This document shows positions 1 through 11,400 of a stretch of 64,000 bases of DNA, piece after piece (the first letter of the stretch is position 1; each line of letters begins with the position of its first letter). Origin of the DNA: Aquanectria penicillioides (taxonomy: Eukaryota; Ascomycota; Sordariomycetes; Hypocreales; Nectriaceae); assembly GCA_003415625.1 (NCBI GenBank), contig PYIU01000006.1:1612001-1676000 (forward strand), in the 5' to 3' direction. A program made the position numbers and the translations under genes. The notes beneath the pieces were generated by a model, which searched no databases, was not told where the DNA came from, and saw nothing but the letters and a program-made list of their open reading frames with translations.

Positions 1-297
1 CCCTTCCTTAGAACAACGACGCAGCACGGGGCACACGATGCCGAGGAGTATGCGAACGCACCATTCAGGGTGCTGCTCATGACAGCTTCGCAATTCATTC
101 TCGTAGCACTTGTTGGGGCGCCAATCGCAGTTCAGGCCCTCAGCACCACATCCATGGTGATCAAAGTCATCTTGTACATGGTGTGCTTGATCTTGTTCAT
201 GATCTTTACCCAGGCAATCGACCAAGACGAGGGTGTTGTATTTCTGATGACTCTGGCCTATGCGGCCGTGGTGGCCACTAATCTGACCTGGAGGTAG
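1..297 (+). CDS. C-terminal fragment of a multi-pass membrane protein (DUF6594-like, tentative)
   Basis: The reading frame is open from base 1 and ends at the TAG at 295-297, so this is the 3' end of a gene whose start lies outside the window (98 codons visible). After a short hydrophilic lead (HDAEEYANAPFR) come three hydrophobic stretches: about residues 25-48, 53-74 and 80-95, separated by TTS and by a short acidic loop (IDQDEG). The last helix has the pattern FLMTLAYAAVVATNL. A C-terminal bundle of closely spaced helices with a final A-x-YAAV motif is what I associate with fungal DUF6594 membrane proteins of unknown function. That assignment is from memory and could be wrong; that it is a membrane-protein C-terminus is well supported by composition. 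Confidence 0.55.
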   Translation, partial: PFLRTTTQHGAHDAEEYANAPFRVLLMTASQFILVALVGAPIAVQALSTTSMVIKVILYMVCLILFMIFTQAIDQDEGVVFLMTLAYAAVVATNLTWR

Positions 298-3200
298 TCA
301 GGATCTGACAGGCAGCGGTCCACGATGTAGGTAGTCGGCGTAGTGGTGTGAGAAAGAGGAGCAAAGCAAGGGATGTGGTCTCGTCTCGATGGTTCGTTCT
401 GCTTCCTGTATTTAGTTGTGGTTTGGTTAGTTATTAGTGAATTTGTTTACTGGGCCAACTACGAGGATGAAGTGTCCAAACGTGTGAAGATTGCTGGACC
501 CGATGAGCCCCAGAGGAGCTAACGTCCTCGATATGTCGTTCGGATCATCGTGCCTGCTGACCAAGATGAGGGCCATCTCAGGGAACTGAATAAGGGAGCG
601 TACCAGGACTCGATTGGGGACTAGAGCGACAGATGGCCAGTCCTGGTCAAAGTGATGCAGAAGGAGATACGACAAGAGTCGTCAAAGCCCAAGAAGGTCT
701 GGAAAACGAGGGTGTGCCAGTGGTTCAGGCGGACATAGGAGGAGAACAGGTGGAGGGGAATGCAGGACGGGCTCTCTCGGCCGGTACGAGGGCTGGCAAG
801 GCGGCTGCGGGCAAGAGAGCTGTGGCTTGCTACGGGCACCTCCCTCGAGGAGTGCAATTTGCCGGGTACCTACCTAACATCACACCCATGGACAGCGTCG
901 GTCCAAATCGGCAACCAGGTCGCCAAACCTTGCGCCTTCTCTTTGCTAGAGCCAAAGAATAGAAACTAGTCGAAGATGATGAATCAATTCTATAAAACTA
1001 AAAGAAAACACCGCTCTTTGCGCACCTCGCATGTCGGCATCATTTTCGTTGGCAAAGAAGAAGCAGGTCCAAAACAGTGGCATGTGCACCCTGTCTCTGA
1101 GGCCCAAGCACAATCATCCTTCGTACAGCGCATACACTTATATGTAGCACTGTTGCCAATCATTTCCCTGTGCCTCCCCAAGGATGAGGGCGCGCGGTGC
1201 CGAGTGAATAGACGCCCATGCCCAGTCACTTTGTATGTATCGCCGGCTTGTCCAGACCTGTCCTTCTCCCTTCGAAGAATGCTAACAACTGGCTGACTGC
1301 ATGAGGTAGCTTCCAATTGCCCCCCGCAACTTGCTACAACCACGCGTCCCTTGTGACCCTGTTTTTTTGGTCATAACCCATGTCCGCAAGGGAAGCTAAG
1401 GGGAGTGTGGCCAACGGGGAAAAGATTCTGGACGCCGCCTTTGGGGATTGAGCAAGTACCCAGCTTGGTTCGCGGACTCGCAGAGCCGCATACTGCAACA
1501 CCCCAGCCGCACAAGACAAGGCAACCCAGTAAAGGATGGGACCATACCTTCCACCACAGGGTACCTCTTCTGCCCTTCTCATTTTAGATGCTCACACGCC
1601 CCTCCCACACAGGATAGGGATAGGCTGGACCGCAAGTTCCGTCGCGAGTCTGAAACCAAAGCATCAAGTCATTTCCGTGGTCGAAATGAGCAAGCAGCCA
1701 CCATCTGGGCGATGCGAGTTGAGACTGTCGAAAGGATGCGAGTGTGTTTGGGCTGAGACGCTGCGGCGGGGGGCCTGTCGTCGTCGGCGAGGAGGTCGTA
1801 TCGAGTGTCACGGATCTGGTTTCCTCGCGTTTCCCTTTGACAAGTCCTAGTCGCCTCCATAACCGCTGTCGCAAACCAAGGCATTCCCATGGACGCGGTA
1901 CAGACTATGGTGTTCGATGGTGCCCTTCTTATTGGTGGTGGGTGCGTGACTGGCACAGTTGGAAGTCCTAGGTTCCACTGATCCTTGCTCACCGAAAGCG
2001 CAGTCCCTCTCTTGGTCGGCCAACCGCTCCAGTAATGCTGGACACGGGATGAAAGCTGAACATGGCATCTTGACGAGCAATTCATCGCCTTTGCTGTATC
2101 AGTGTCTGTTTCCTAAAATTCTTGGCGCTGACGACCTAAGTCTATGTTCTCTTCATTGAGGTGTTGTTTTGCGGTCCAAGGTGCCAACGCAGACTTCTGG
2201 TTGGTCCTGTCGGCCGCTTTCGGATTGCGTTTACAGCAGAAATGCCTCCGACGGCAATTTCCTCAAGGTTCGGCAACTGGGCGTTGCGTTGCGGCGGTAG
2301 CGTAACGCGCCTCCAAGATCTTCCCAGCTGTGACCGTATCCATATGCTCGACCCTCTGCTGCGACAAGCGCCGGCCCTAGACGTTTATTCTGTTTGCCGA
2401 GGTCTCTGCGCGATGGCTCAGTTGGCGGCGGGCATCTGCCCTAGCAACTAGCTATTAGGATCGACGTCCGTCCTAGCAGAATCGGAGGTCTAGGCGGAAG
2501 ATGGTCGTTGTCCAAGGATGCGCAAGAAGACAAGCAAGCTTGGATGCAACTTAGGCTGGCGAGAATGCGAAAGAAGTTGGTTGGCTCATAGTGTGCGGCC
2601 TTTAGGACGGCTGCTCCCGAAGACAGGACGTCGCCTGCCTTGTGGAGTTCCCTTTGAGCAGGTGGCTTCGGTCCTATGCGGGTTAGAGGCTCTTGTCATT
2701 GTCCAAGTTTGACGTTCCGTCAGGAATCGGAATCCCTGCGCGCGGCTCGTCGACGCCCAACCACATTTCTCCGAGCACGTTGCACCCTAGCCATCCTCTA
2801 TGTGCCTAGTGGCCTTGCAGACCTCCCCAGACTCCCTGTTGCTGGTTATCAGATCAAGGAAGAAAGTACAAGCACACGCGCTGGCTGGCCTGTGAAGCCA
2901 CAGCGGCCATTTTGCGACCTACCTCAGTCGTCCTCAAGGACCAACGCCCGATTGTTGTAAACATTGTTATAGCAATCGATATCCCCTCGCGGCGAGGGAA
3001 TGTGGCGCGAGGTGGCAGTGATTGGTTATCAAGTCCATCTGCCCTGCAACATGCTCGGAACCGAGAATGCTTGCTTCTGGCCTGTCAAGGGAGAGCGGGG
3101 AATCCTGACTATGCTATTGTGGCTCCCTGACCTGGCTACCGCCTCGGCTTTATCAATCTTTTGCAAGACCTGGGGATAAAAGAGTCTGCTATTAGCTGCT

Positions 3201-4386
3201 CTTGACTGGGTCTTGTAGTCTAGTGGAGAATGGCCTGGGGACTAAGTACTAAAGTCACGCTTTTATTTGAAGATGTTGATGGCTCAGACCACGCGACGCC
3301 GTGGCTCCCCGTGGGGCAAAAACCGGTTCCCAAGGACGCTCAGGGATGGCGAGAGTGGGTTTGGGCGTGTCGCAGCATCAAGGAACCCGGCAGGGCTTTC
3401 TCACAATGTGCTGGTCCCACTTTGACGACACCACCCTAAGCCATTTTGTGGTGGTTTGGGAATTTGCAGTGAAGTGTGGTATCGGACTTTATGTACCGAG
3501 GTGATGGCCACTTCACCATGTCAACCCCGGGGTTCTGGACACATTTCTCGCGCAGTTTTGGGCTTGGAAAGTAAGCTGAGGGTTTGGGCAAAATGTACAG
3601 TGACCTGTAACAGTACCCGAGGCACAGTCACGGAGAATCTGGACCTCGACAAGACATTGCGCCTATTCCCTCAAGAGACCGTCGTTCCTCCTCCTATCCT
3701 CGCCATTGGGGTTCCCAGACACGGTAGAATCGGGCTGGGTTGTTGAGAGCTCTCAGCTTCTACATTATCCCAGGGCAAGCGATTTGCTCCCTTTTCGCAA
3801 GTAGTGAGCCAAAGTGAGATGCGCCGTAGTCTCTGTATAGGGGCCAAAGATGCCGTAGTGCAGAGCCGACACTTCCAAGCAGTGAGCCAAAGTGAGATGA
3901 GCCCGTAGTCTTTGTATAGGGGCTAAAGAGGCCGCAGTGCAGAGCCGACACTTCCAAGCAGCTGCCCTCAATGGTGAATCTAAGCAAATAGCCTCCGTAC
4001 TGCTGGCTATCTTTCTCACATGAGCATCCTGACGTTTCATCCTCATCATCATCCACCGCGCCTTGCACATCCGGCGTAGCATTGACTCACCCGGCCTGGG
4101 TGAACATCGTCATTATGGTCATAAGCCCGCGCACGACCAGCCCCTGAACCTGCTTCGAGACGTCGACACGGAGTGATTTCATGCCGGTATCACGACGAGG
4201 AATCTCTTGACTGGACGGCAAGGTTGAAATACAGACCAAAAGTGCGGGCGCTTCCTTCATGATCAGACGCCGTCTTTCCCTGCTCGTCGCGGTCATGAGA
4301 CCGTGGGACCTGCGGAACACAGCCTAACGATGATGCTGCGGCAACCCAACAGCACATCCATCGCCGGGTTACACAGTCTCCCAGCC
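298..4386. other. Long interval with no recognised gene
   Basis: Many short open frames occur on both strands, but none looks like a known family or is followed by a plausible spliced continuation. The only structure seen is a two-copy tandem duplication at 3803-3959 (listed separately). A minus-strand frame at 4087-4320 (77 codons) is hydrophilic then mildly hydrophobic and could belong to the doubtful gene just to its right. No tRNA-like A/B box pair was found. Confidence 0.5.
3803..3959. repeat. Two-copy tandem duplication, unit about 78 bp
   Basis: Copy 1 (3803-3880) and copy 2 (3881-3959) both start AGTGAGCCAAAGTGAGATG and end GCCGACACTTCCAAGC. They differ by a few substitutions and a 1-base insertion in copy 2. 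The divergence suggests an older local duplication; no coding role is apparent. Confidence 0.85.
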
Positions 4387-4390
4387 CGCT

Positions 4391-4960
4391 TCAGACCCTC
4401 TCCTTTTGTCCCAAGAGCCTATTACAGCAACTACATTCTGAAAACGAGGCTTTCGTCAACGTCTTGAAGAGCGGTGAAGCCCACGACAGATCCCGCCGCA
4501 CAGCCCATTGCCCAACCAACACCCCCCACGATAGCACACGGCCAATAAACAAGTTGCCATGAGCTGCATCCTCAGAACGCCTCATCCACGCTGACGGGGT
4601 ATCGCCGAAGTATTCTGAAGTCGTTTCCCCTTTTGTGCTCCTATGTGCCTCCTGGCAGTCTTGTCGCCGGGGAATATTGCTTGCTCCGCCAGAAAAGGGT
4701 GCCATCCGAGGGCAGTGCATGTATGCCTTTCGTGCGTCTCGCAGGGCCCATATGCGAATCACATTGCTCCTGTCTAGATGGTGGCATTTCCTCAGCCTCA
4801 GCCTCGGGCCAGTCGAGGGAAGAATTGGGCATTGCGTGGAGGTTTGTGGAACGGGCCGCTGGCGGGGGCCGGGGGACCGGCATCGTAGATTGACGTACTG
4901 GATCGGAGATTGTGCGGTTATGATAACTGAGCGTTGGTTGGGAGGAAGACATGGCAGGGA
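4391..4960 (-). CDS. Possible small gene, structure unresolved
   Basis: A minus-strand frame opening MSSSQPTLSYHNRTISDP at about 4952 looks like a genuine protein start (Ser/Pro-rich, good context) and runs about 100 codons. A GTACGT donor lies soon after the start. Further down the strand, in another frame after a CAG acceptor near 4566, a short segment reads IVGGVGWAMGCAAGSVVGF, a glycine-rich hydrophobic stretch like a membrane helix, and stops soon after. One reading is a small spliced gene with a C-terminal membrane segment; another is two unrelated open frames. I do not recognise the product. Given the frame breaks elsewhere in this window, a sequencing indel here would also be possible. 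Confidence 0.22.
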   Translation of the reverse strand, partial: SLPCLPPNQRSVIITAQSPIQYVNLRCRSPGPRQRPVPQTSTQCPILPSTGPRLRLRKCHHLDRSNVIRIWALRDARKAYMHCPRMAPFSGGASNIPRRQDCQEAHRSTKGETTSEYFGDTPSAWMRRSEDAAHGNLFIGRVLSWGVLVGQWAVRRDLSWASPLFKTLTKASFSECSCCNRLLGQKERV

Positions 4961-5505
4961 GGTGCGCGGATATTGGATGGCCGCGCGTGGAGTGCGCTGG
5001 TTGAGGCGGCTGGCTTCGTCCAATGGCATTGTGTGCAGCAGCAGCAGCAGCTCAGAACGCATCTTTCAACGATTATACCATTCATTATATTGATGCTCTT
5101 GATCTTGACAGAATTGGTCTCTGTGTTGACTGCTTCCATTGGCGGCCTATAACACATCGTACAAGTGATTGGACAGCCTTACAAGTTACATGCAACAGAG
5201 GACCAAAGAACCAAAACCGGGTCTTGATAATCGTGTGGACGTGTGTTCCAGAGCTAAGCATAAGGTATTTGACTCAAACTTGATCACAGAGCTAATACAG
5301 TGCTTAGCATTGCAGAATTCGGCAACAAGGGAGGCAGCCTCAATGATTGCTCGAGGACGAAACACGGCAGTGGGACTAAAGGGAATGGCACAATGCATCT
5401 TTCAACTCATGATTCGTATCGCCCGTCTCTATAACCAAGCTACCTGACCTGCAATTACTACGAAGATCGTTTATGTCATTACTTCTTCTGTTAAATCCGT
5501 CCTCG

Positions 5506-7843
5506 CTAAGCACCATTTCGATAAACCTGTGCACCCTGATTCCTGAAGCCTATGGTATCTCTTCGTTGCATAATCATCAACGCCCGGTTCAAGCCCTGCT
5601 CGGTGTACCCCTTCCCCTCAACCATTTCCCTCCGCAGTGTAGCTAGGCTGGTGCTCCAACCGATAGGCAATCGTCGCTTCAACTCAGCCTCAATGCGGTT
5701 GACCTCCTCGTTGAGCTCGCGGCTACCTTGGTTGCTGCCCTGGTTAACAGCATCCATGGTGGAGCAGAGGAAAAGACGAATCGCCTCATCGACATGTGCC
5801 TCCGTGGCAATCGGAGAGAGTGTGAGCTTGGCCAGTGATTCGGTGATTCGGACAATAGCCTCGAGCTGACGGACAGTAATGGGGATAGAAGAGCGGGTGT
5901 TGGCTTCCATCTCGGCAGCATGAACCTGTCGTCGGATAGAGACAAAGTGAGAAGAGAGCTTCTCGGCTGCCTCAGGGCTGAGGCGGGGAGCGCATCGACT
6001 GAGAGGTGTTAGCGATATGGTTGTGGACCATGTTGAGAGCCTAATTGGGGGAACATACGTTTTGCAATACGTCAAATATCTGCGCATCTTTTCGATGGGA
6101 ACCTCGGATTCGGCGACTTCCTCGGCACCCCGGCCATCCATCTGAATACTGAGAACGTGCTTCGCCATTTTCTCGTCCTTTTCGCGGCTATGATCATCCT
6201 TGACGATGAAGATCATATCGAAACGAGACAGGATGGTGGTCTGGAAGTCGATGTTCTCTCCCGGAGTCTTCATGTCATCGTACCGACCAAATATGGGGTT
6301 GGCAGCAGCCAATACAGATGTTCGAGCGTTGAGAATGGTCGTAATACCTGCCTTGGCAATAGAAATAGTCTGCTGTTCCATAGCTTCATGGATGGCGACG
6401 CGATCCTCGTCTCTCATTTTATCAAATTCGTCTATACAAACCACGCCGCCATCTGCAAGCACCATGGCGCCACCCTCGAGGTAGAATTCACGAGTTGACT
6501 GGTCTCTTTGGACTGAGGCCGTCAAACCAGCTGCAGATGAACCCTTGCCAGAGGTGTAAATAGAGATAGGGGCTGCTTTTTCGACGAACTTTAACAGTTG
6601 CGACTTGGCTGTACCGGGATCACCGAGGAGTAGAACGTTGATGTCTCCTCTCAGCTTCATTCCATCTGGGAGAATCTTTTTGGACCCGCCCAACAGAAGG
6701 CAGAGGATAGATTTCTTAATGTCCCGATTTCCGTAAATGGAGGGGGCAATGCAATCCGCCATCACATTGTACAGGTCTGGTCGTCGGCTCAGCTCCAAAA
6801 ATTCTTGCTCTTCTTCTTCAGAAAATGTGGCGTTGCCCTTAGCAGCATTGTCAATGTCGGTCTTGATACCGACAGCTCGGAGGTATGGTGTGCGGATGGC
6901 GACAGCGCCACCCGTCGACGAGTTCTTGGAAGCCTTGTTCTGGTAAATCGAGAAGATGCCCATAACAGTACATCTCGATCCAGGGACAACTCGGTTGGTA
7001 AGATACCTGTCAGCGGAGATGAGCACATGTCGCGGCAGCTCTCCCACAGGCACCTGGTCAGGGGCCTCCTGAAGTTTGATGATTTGCTGGTCGACGAAGC
7101 GGGACTTCTCGTGCACGACGTAGTATGGGTCTAGGGGGCATTTTGGTGTGGGGTCGTTTGGTACTCGGAGGCGAGCGCACTGTCGAGGCAGGGAAACACC
7201 AGTGAAGCCACCCAGCACAGGGATGGATTGGTGATGCTGACAATTACGACACTCAATCTGAAGTTCAGTTGCCTTTGAGGACATAACAGAGGCACCAATT
7301 ACAATCCCAGGAACTCGAACTAGTCGAGCAATGGTCATTGAGTCGAGGTTTCGGATTGAGACATCGTCGGCATCCGAGTGGAGGAGAAGTTGATGTTCGG
7401 GCAGTTCGACCTTGGGCTCGTGGGGGAAGACTATTCTGTGAGTGCACTTCTTCAAAGCTCCCTCGAACTGTCCGGTGCGTATTAGCAACTATGATCGTAT
7501 CGCGGGTGGGACGTTGCTTCCGTACCAAGGGGATGATCTCGCCAGGCCTCGAGGCCAGCTCGTGCGCCAGCTCCTCGTTGAAGCTGATTAGGTCGTTGAT
7601 GTTGACATCGCAGTAATACCTCTTCAACAAGGCATTCTCTCGCAGTTGGTCTCTACATGAGTGATGAGTATGATGCTATTGAGGGCCTGGAAGCGGAAGC
7701 GCAAACCTGTAGACGAAGTTGTTATCGAGGCGGAAGTCGAGGATGAAGGTCTCCAACTGCGTCTGTAGCTGCAATCGACTGTCCCTATTCTCGTCGAAGC
7801 TAGGCTCGAAGACGTGCGTCGAATAGACAGATTGACGATCCAT
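5506..7843 (-). CDS. MCM5: DNA replication licensing factor MCM5
   Basis: Subunit of the MCM2-7 replicative helicase, loaded at origins in G1 and active in the nucleus during S phase. Four exons (7843-7707, 7652-7526, 7467-6059, 5998-5506) give 721 residues, the usual MCM5 length. The start MDRQSVYST is the conserved fungal N-terminus. An N-terminal zinc-binding region has CRNCQHH followed by two further cysteines. The AAA+ core shows Walker [10 protein letters not shown], Walker B CIDEFDK and the arginine-finger motif SRFD. The last intron (6058-5999) is exactly 60 nt with no in-frame stop, so a naive reading frame runs through it; the conserved join is [15 protein letters not shown]. It is divergent from VPS54 with about 560 bp between starts, and an MCB-type site lies 150 bp upstream, fitting G1/S control. 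Identity is certain. Confidence 0.97.
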
Positions 7844-7994
7844 TTCGACTTTGCGCCTAATATCCCTGAGTCTTGGTCTATTGACGTCGTGTACCCAAGA
7901 CAAGAACCGACTGGGATGGAGATGTGGAGAGGAGGGGCGCTGTCCGTTGGCTGGGCACCTAATTTTCGAAAGGGACAGTGGGAGGGGAGGCGCG

Positions 7995-8000
7995 ACGCGT
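7995..8000. promoter_or_regulatory. MluI cell-cycle box (ACGCGT), candidate MBF site for MCM5
   Basis: The palindrome ACGCGT lies about 150 bp upstream of the MCM5 start codon within a GC-rich stretch. MBF-type factors bind this element upstream of G1/S genes, including MCM genes, in yeasts and other fungi. Binding here is inferred from the position and gene identity. Confidence 0.55.
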
Positions 8001-8042
8001 GTTTTTCGTGTAAATTGGTTCTTGGTTCTTGGTCATCTGCGC

Positions 8043-8142
8043 GTCTGTATTGGGGACCCATACGTGCACAGCTAGCTGTGCGAATAAGATCACGTGGTAT
8101 CTCGCACAGCTAGCTGTGCATGTATGGGTCCCCGTCTGTATT
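8043..8142. mobile_element. 82-bp hairpin element with 9-bp flanking direct repeats (MITE-like)
   Basis: Inverted arms at 8052-8082 and 8103-8133 (31 bp each) match with a single mismatch and are separated by a 20-bp loop (8083-8102) that contains CACGTG. Each arm also contains a perfect 16-bp palindrome, GCACAGCTAGCTGTGC. Immediately outside the arms is a perfect direct repeat, GTCTGTATT, at 8043-8051 and 8134-8142, as expected of a target-site duplication. The termini read GGGGACCC...GGGTCCCC. Size, terminal inverted repeats and the 9-bp duplication suggest a miniature non-autonomous transposon; 8-10 bp duplications are typical of Mutator-like elements. No second copy was seen in this window, so mobility is inferred. 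Confidence 0.7.
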
Positions 8143-8407
8143 GTATTGATGCGCTATCTTATCTTCACGTGTCCCTCCAAGCCTCCAAGGGGAGTTGTCG
8201 TGTCTACAATAGGTCCTGGGCTAGGCAGTAATTCAGCAGCCTGTTGATGATGACGAGCTTTGCGCTGCTGTCCTAATTTATATTTCTCTTATTTTGCATT
8301 GCGCGCATCCCCATTCTGTGTCTGTCCGTTCTTCCTAGCGATGATATCCTTATAATTCGCGAGATTGGCCGTCAACACAGTTGTCGGCTCTTTGTTCTTG
8401 TTGAGCC

Positions 8408-11400
8408 ATGTCCCCCCATCCTCCATCCACCATGTTCACCCACAGCGCCGCAAAATCGGTCGACAGCCTCTCTTCCTTGTCGACAGTATCCCGTGGAGAT
8501 CACTCTTTGCATAGGTCAGTTTTGAAGGCTATGGGCAAGGAACCCCAGCTGACGATCTGGCGTGGGATAGTAGTAGGCACGGGCAGATCCATCCCCGGCC
8601 ATCTTCTCGACGCGGGTCGACAGCGAGCTCTATCCATTCTGTAGGTGGTGTTCTGGATAGTGCCCCCAGCAGTTGGGCTGTCTCTGTATACGAATCGAGC
8701 CAAAATGGTGCGTTTGATGATTCCGGACAGCCAGTGATCATCCATGCTGACCTCCCAGTAGCTATTTCCACACTCCTCCAGCCTCCGATTGTACGAACCG
8801 GCCTGCAACCTCACACCTCAGCACCACCATCGAGCACACACAAACCCCCGACAGCGAGAGACATTCCGCCAGTGACCTTGACGAATATCGCACAGGTTAA
8901 TGTGGAGGAATTTAGCTCATACCTGTCCCAGGTTGGTTCGCTCTACGAGCAGCTGCGCAGAATCAAGGAGAACGAAGAAGATGCTGGTAGTCAACGAATC
9001 GGAAAACAGGACGAGCAAGCTGATTCAGGGAACGACGCATACCTGAGGCCCGGATCAAGGCGCCCCTCCCGCAAAGGCTCAACTGCTTCTCTCTCGTCCT
9101 TGCACTCGAATGAAGGTTCTAGCCCAGTAAGAAGATCCGGCACTGGGTTTGGACGAAAGTCATCGGTGCAAGGCCCCGCGCCCTTATCTACGATCCCGAC
9201 TGTCTATTTCGATGAAGATTTCCATCTTGAGAATCCCCGAACATTCGATGTTGTCAGCGAACGATCCGAAGTCATCCGGCCAGCGAACGATGAAAAAGGC
9301 GGGATGAATGGTAACGCATCTGCGCCAAGAAAAGCCCTTGCCACGAATGCCATCTTGCAAGAGAAGCTGTCTTGGTACATGGACACAATCGAAGTCCATC
9401 TTATCAACTCGATCTCGACAGCATCCACTACATTCTTTACAGCTCTCGGATCTCTCAAGGAACTACACTCAGAGGCGTCTGATTCTGTGGAGAGAATCAA
9501 GCTTCTGCGAACAGAACTCGAGGCGCTTGATGAGGAGATTGCGACAAAGGGCCTCGAAATTGTTCACAAGAGACGCCGGCGGGAAAATCTTCGGCAGCTC
9601 AACGATGCGGTGTTGCAACTCAGGCAGATCGCGAACGGTGTTATGAGCTGCGAGGTATTGGTTGATGATGGCGAGGTGGATAAGGCTCTTGCAAGCATCG
9701 ACTCACTGGAGAAGTTAATTGCTGGTGAACGTGATGCCACTACTGAGGATGAGCCAGCGATTCAATTGCGAGATTTGAGGTCAGCGTCTGCTCTACAAGG
9801 TGTCAACGCTGACCTTGGCACGTTACGAACTCGCATTGGGAAAGTGTACGAGTCTAATTTCCAGACTATTCTCCTGCGTGACCTACGACGGCACTGCGAA
9901 TCCGTTTCCCCACAAGAAGTTTTGCTCCGATGGACCAACGCCGCCAATCGAGCAAAGGGAGGTCATGCCAGATCACCCTCAGTCTTCCCAACTTATCTCA
10001 CGGCCACCGACGAGCTAAAGGCGGAGCTCTTCCCCAACATGGTCGGGCTGCACCGAGCCAAGCATATCGCCGCAGCGACGATTTCATATCGAGAGGCCAT
10101 CTTTAGAGAGATCCGAAATCTCGTTCGACGACCACTACCTAGTTCCACAGATGACGACAATGAATCCATGATGTCCGTTTCGACTGCAAGTGGGGGGCGA
10201 CATCTGTCGAACCAGGAGAAGTCGTCTATCCTGGCACGAAACCTTCGAGCCTTGGACCCGGAAGACGGAGAGGAATTACTTATCAAGATATATATAGGGA
10301 TCACAGAGACCTTAAGGAGACTCACGACCCAAGTCAAAGTGCTGTTGGAAATCACTAGTTCTTTGACAGATGCACCGTATGGCGACGTGATGAAGTCACC
10401 CCCAATACGGTCACCCATGTCAAGCCCGAGACCCGATCGCTACCCAGGCACACCGGTCAATTCAAGCTTTGAAATCCAGGAGGAGCTTCACAAGAATCTT
10501 GACGTCGCCAATCTCCTCGGACAAGCTGTTGACGTAGCGATCGAGAAAATCGTCAAGGTACTGAAGGTTCGAGCGGAACAGACGGCTCAACTACCCCTAG
10601 AGTTATTCCTGCGCTACTTTACCCTCAACTTGTACTTTGCCAACGAGTGCGAGGCTATTTCTGGCAGAAGTGGCACACCCCTGAAGACGGTGGTTAATGG
10701 ATACATCAAAGACTTTGTGCAGAGGAACCGCGATGCTGAGATGCAGAAGCTTGCGCAAGGCATGGAGTCTGACCAGTGGAATGCCAAGGATTTCAGCGAC
10801 AAAAACACGGAGTTGCTCAATCTTCTACTGGATAGTAGCACTCGCGATCCTCTTGAATGGACAGAGAGGAATAAGATCTTTGTGCCATACTCTGAAATGG
10901 ATCAACCAGAGGACGAGTCAGGTGCCCTGGAGGGTAGCGCAGGTGGAAAGGAGAAGATCCGCATTGCAACCATCGACTTGCAAACGTTTATGCTGCCGAA
11001 ATCGGCAATCCTTTGTCTGGATGGAATTGCCAAATTCTCACAACTCATCACTGGGATTCCATCGATGTCAATTGACATTGCATCATCTTTAATAGCGTAC
11101 TTGCAGCTTTTCAACTCGCGATGTACGCAGCTCATCCTAGGCGCTGGCGCGACTCGCTCCGCCGGGTTGAAGAACATCACGACAAAACACTTAGCCTTGG
11201 CATCCCAGGCACTGGCCTTCATTGCCACTCTCATCCCCCATATTCGGGAGTTTGTACGACGGCATGCTGGCACTGGAACAAACGTCTCTAATCTCATGGG
11301 TGAATTTGACAGGATCAGACGACTGCTCCAAGAACACCAGGATAGCATTTACCAAAAACTGGTTGACATCATGAGCGGCCGTGCTACTCTTCACTGCAGA

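Noticed and set aside
3205..3270. Possible tRNA start (GGTCTTGTAGTCTAGTGG)
   Set aside because: The A-box-like beginning resembles some tRNAs, but no GGTTCRANYCC B box or acceptor-stem complement follows.
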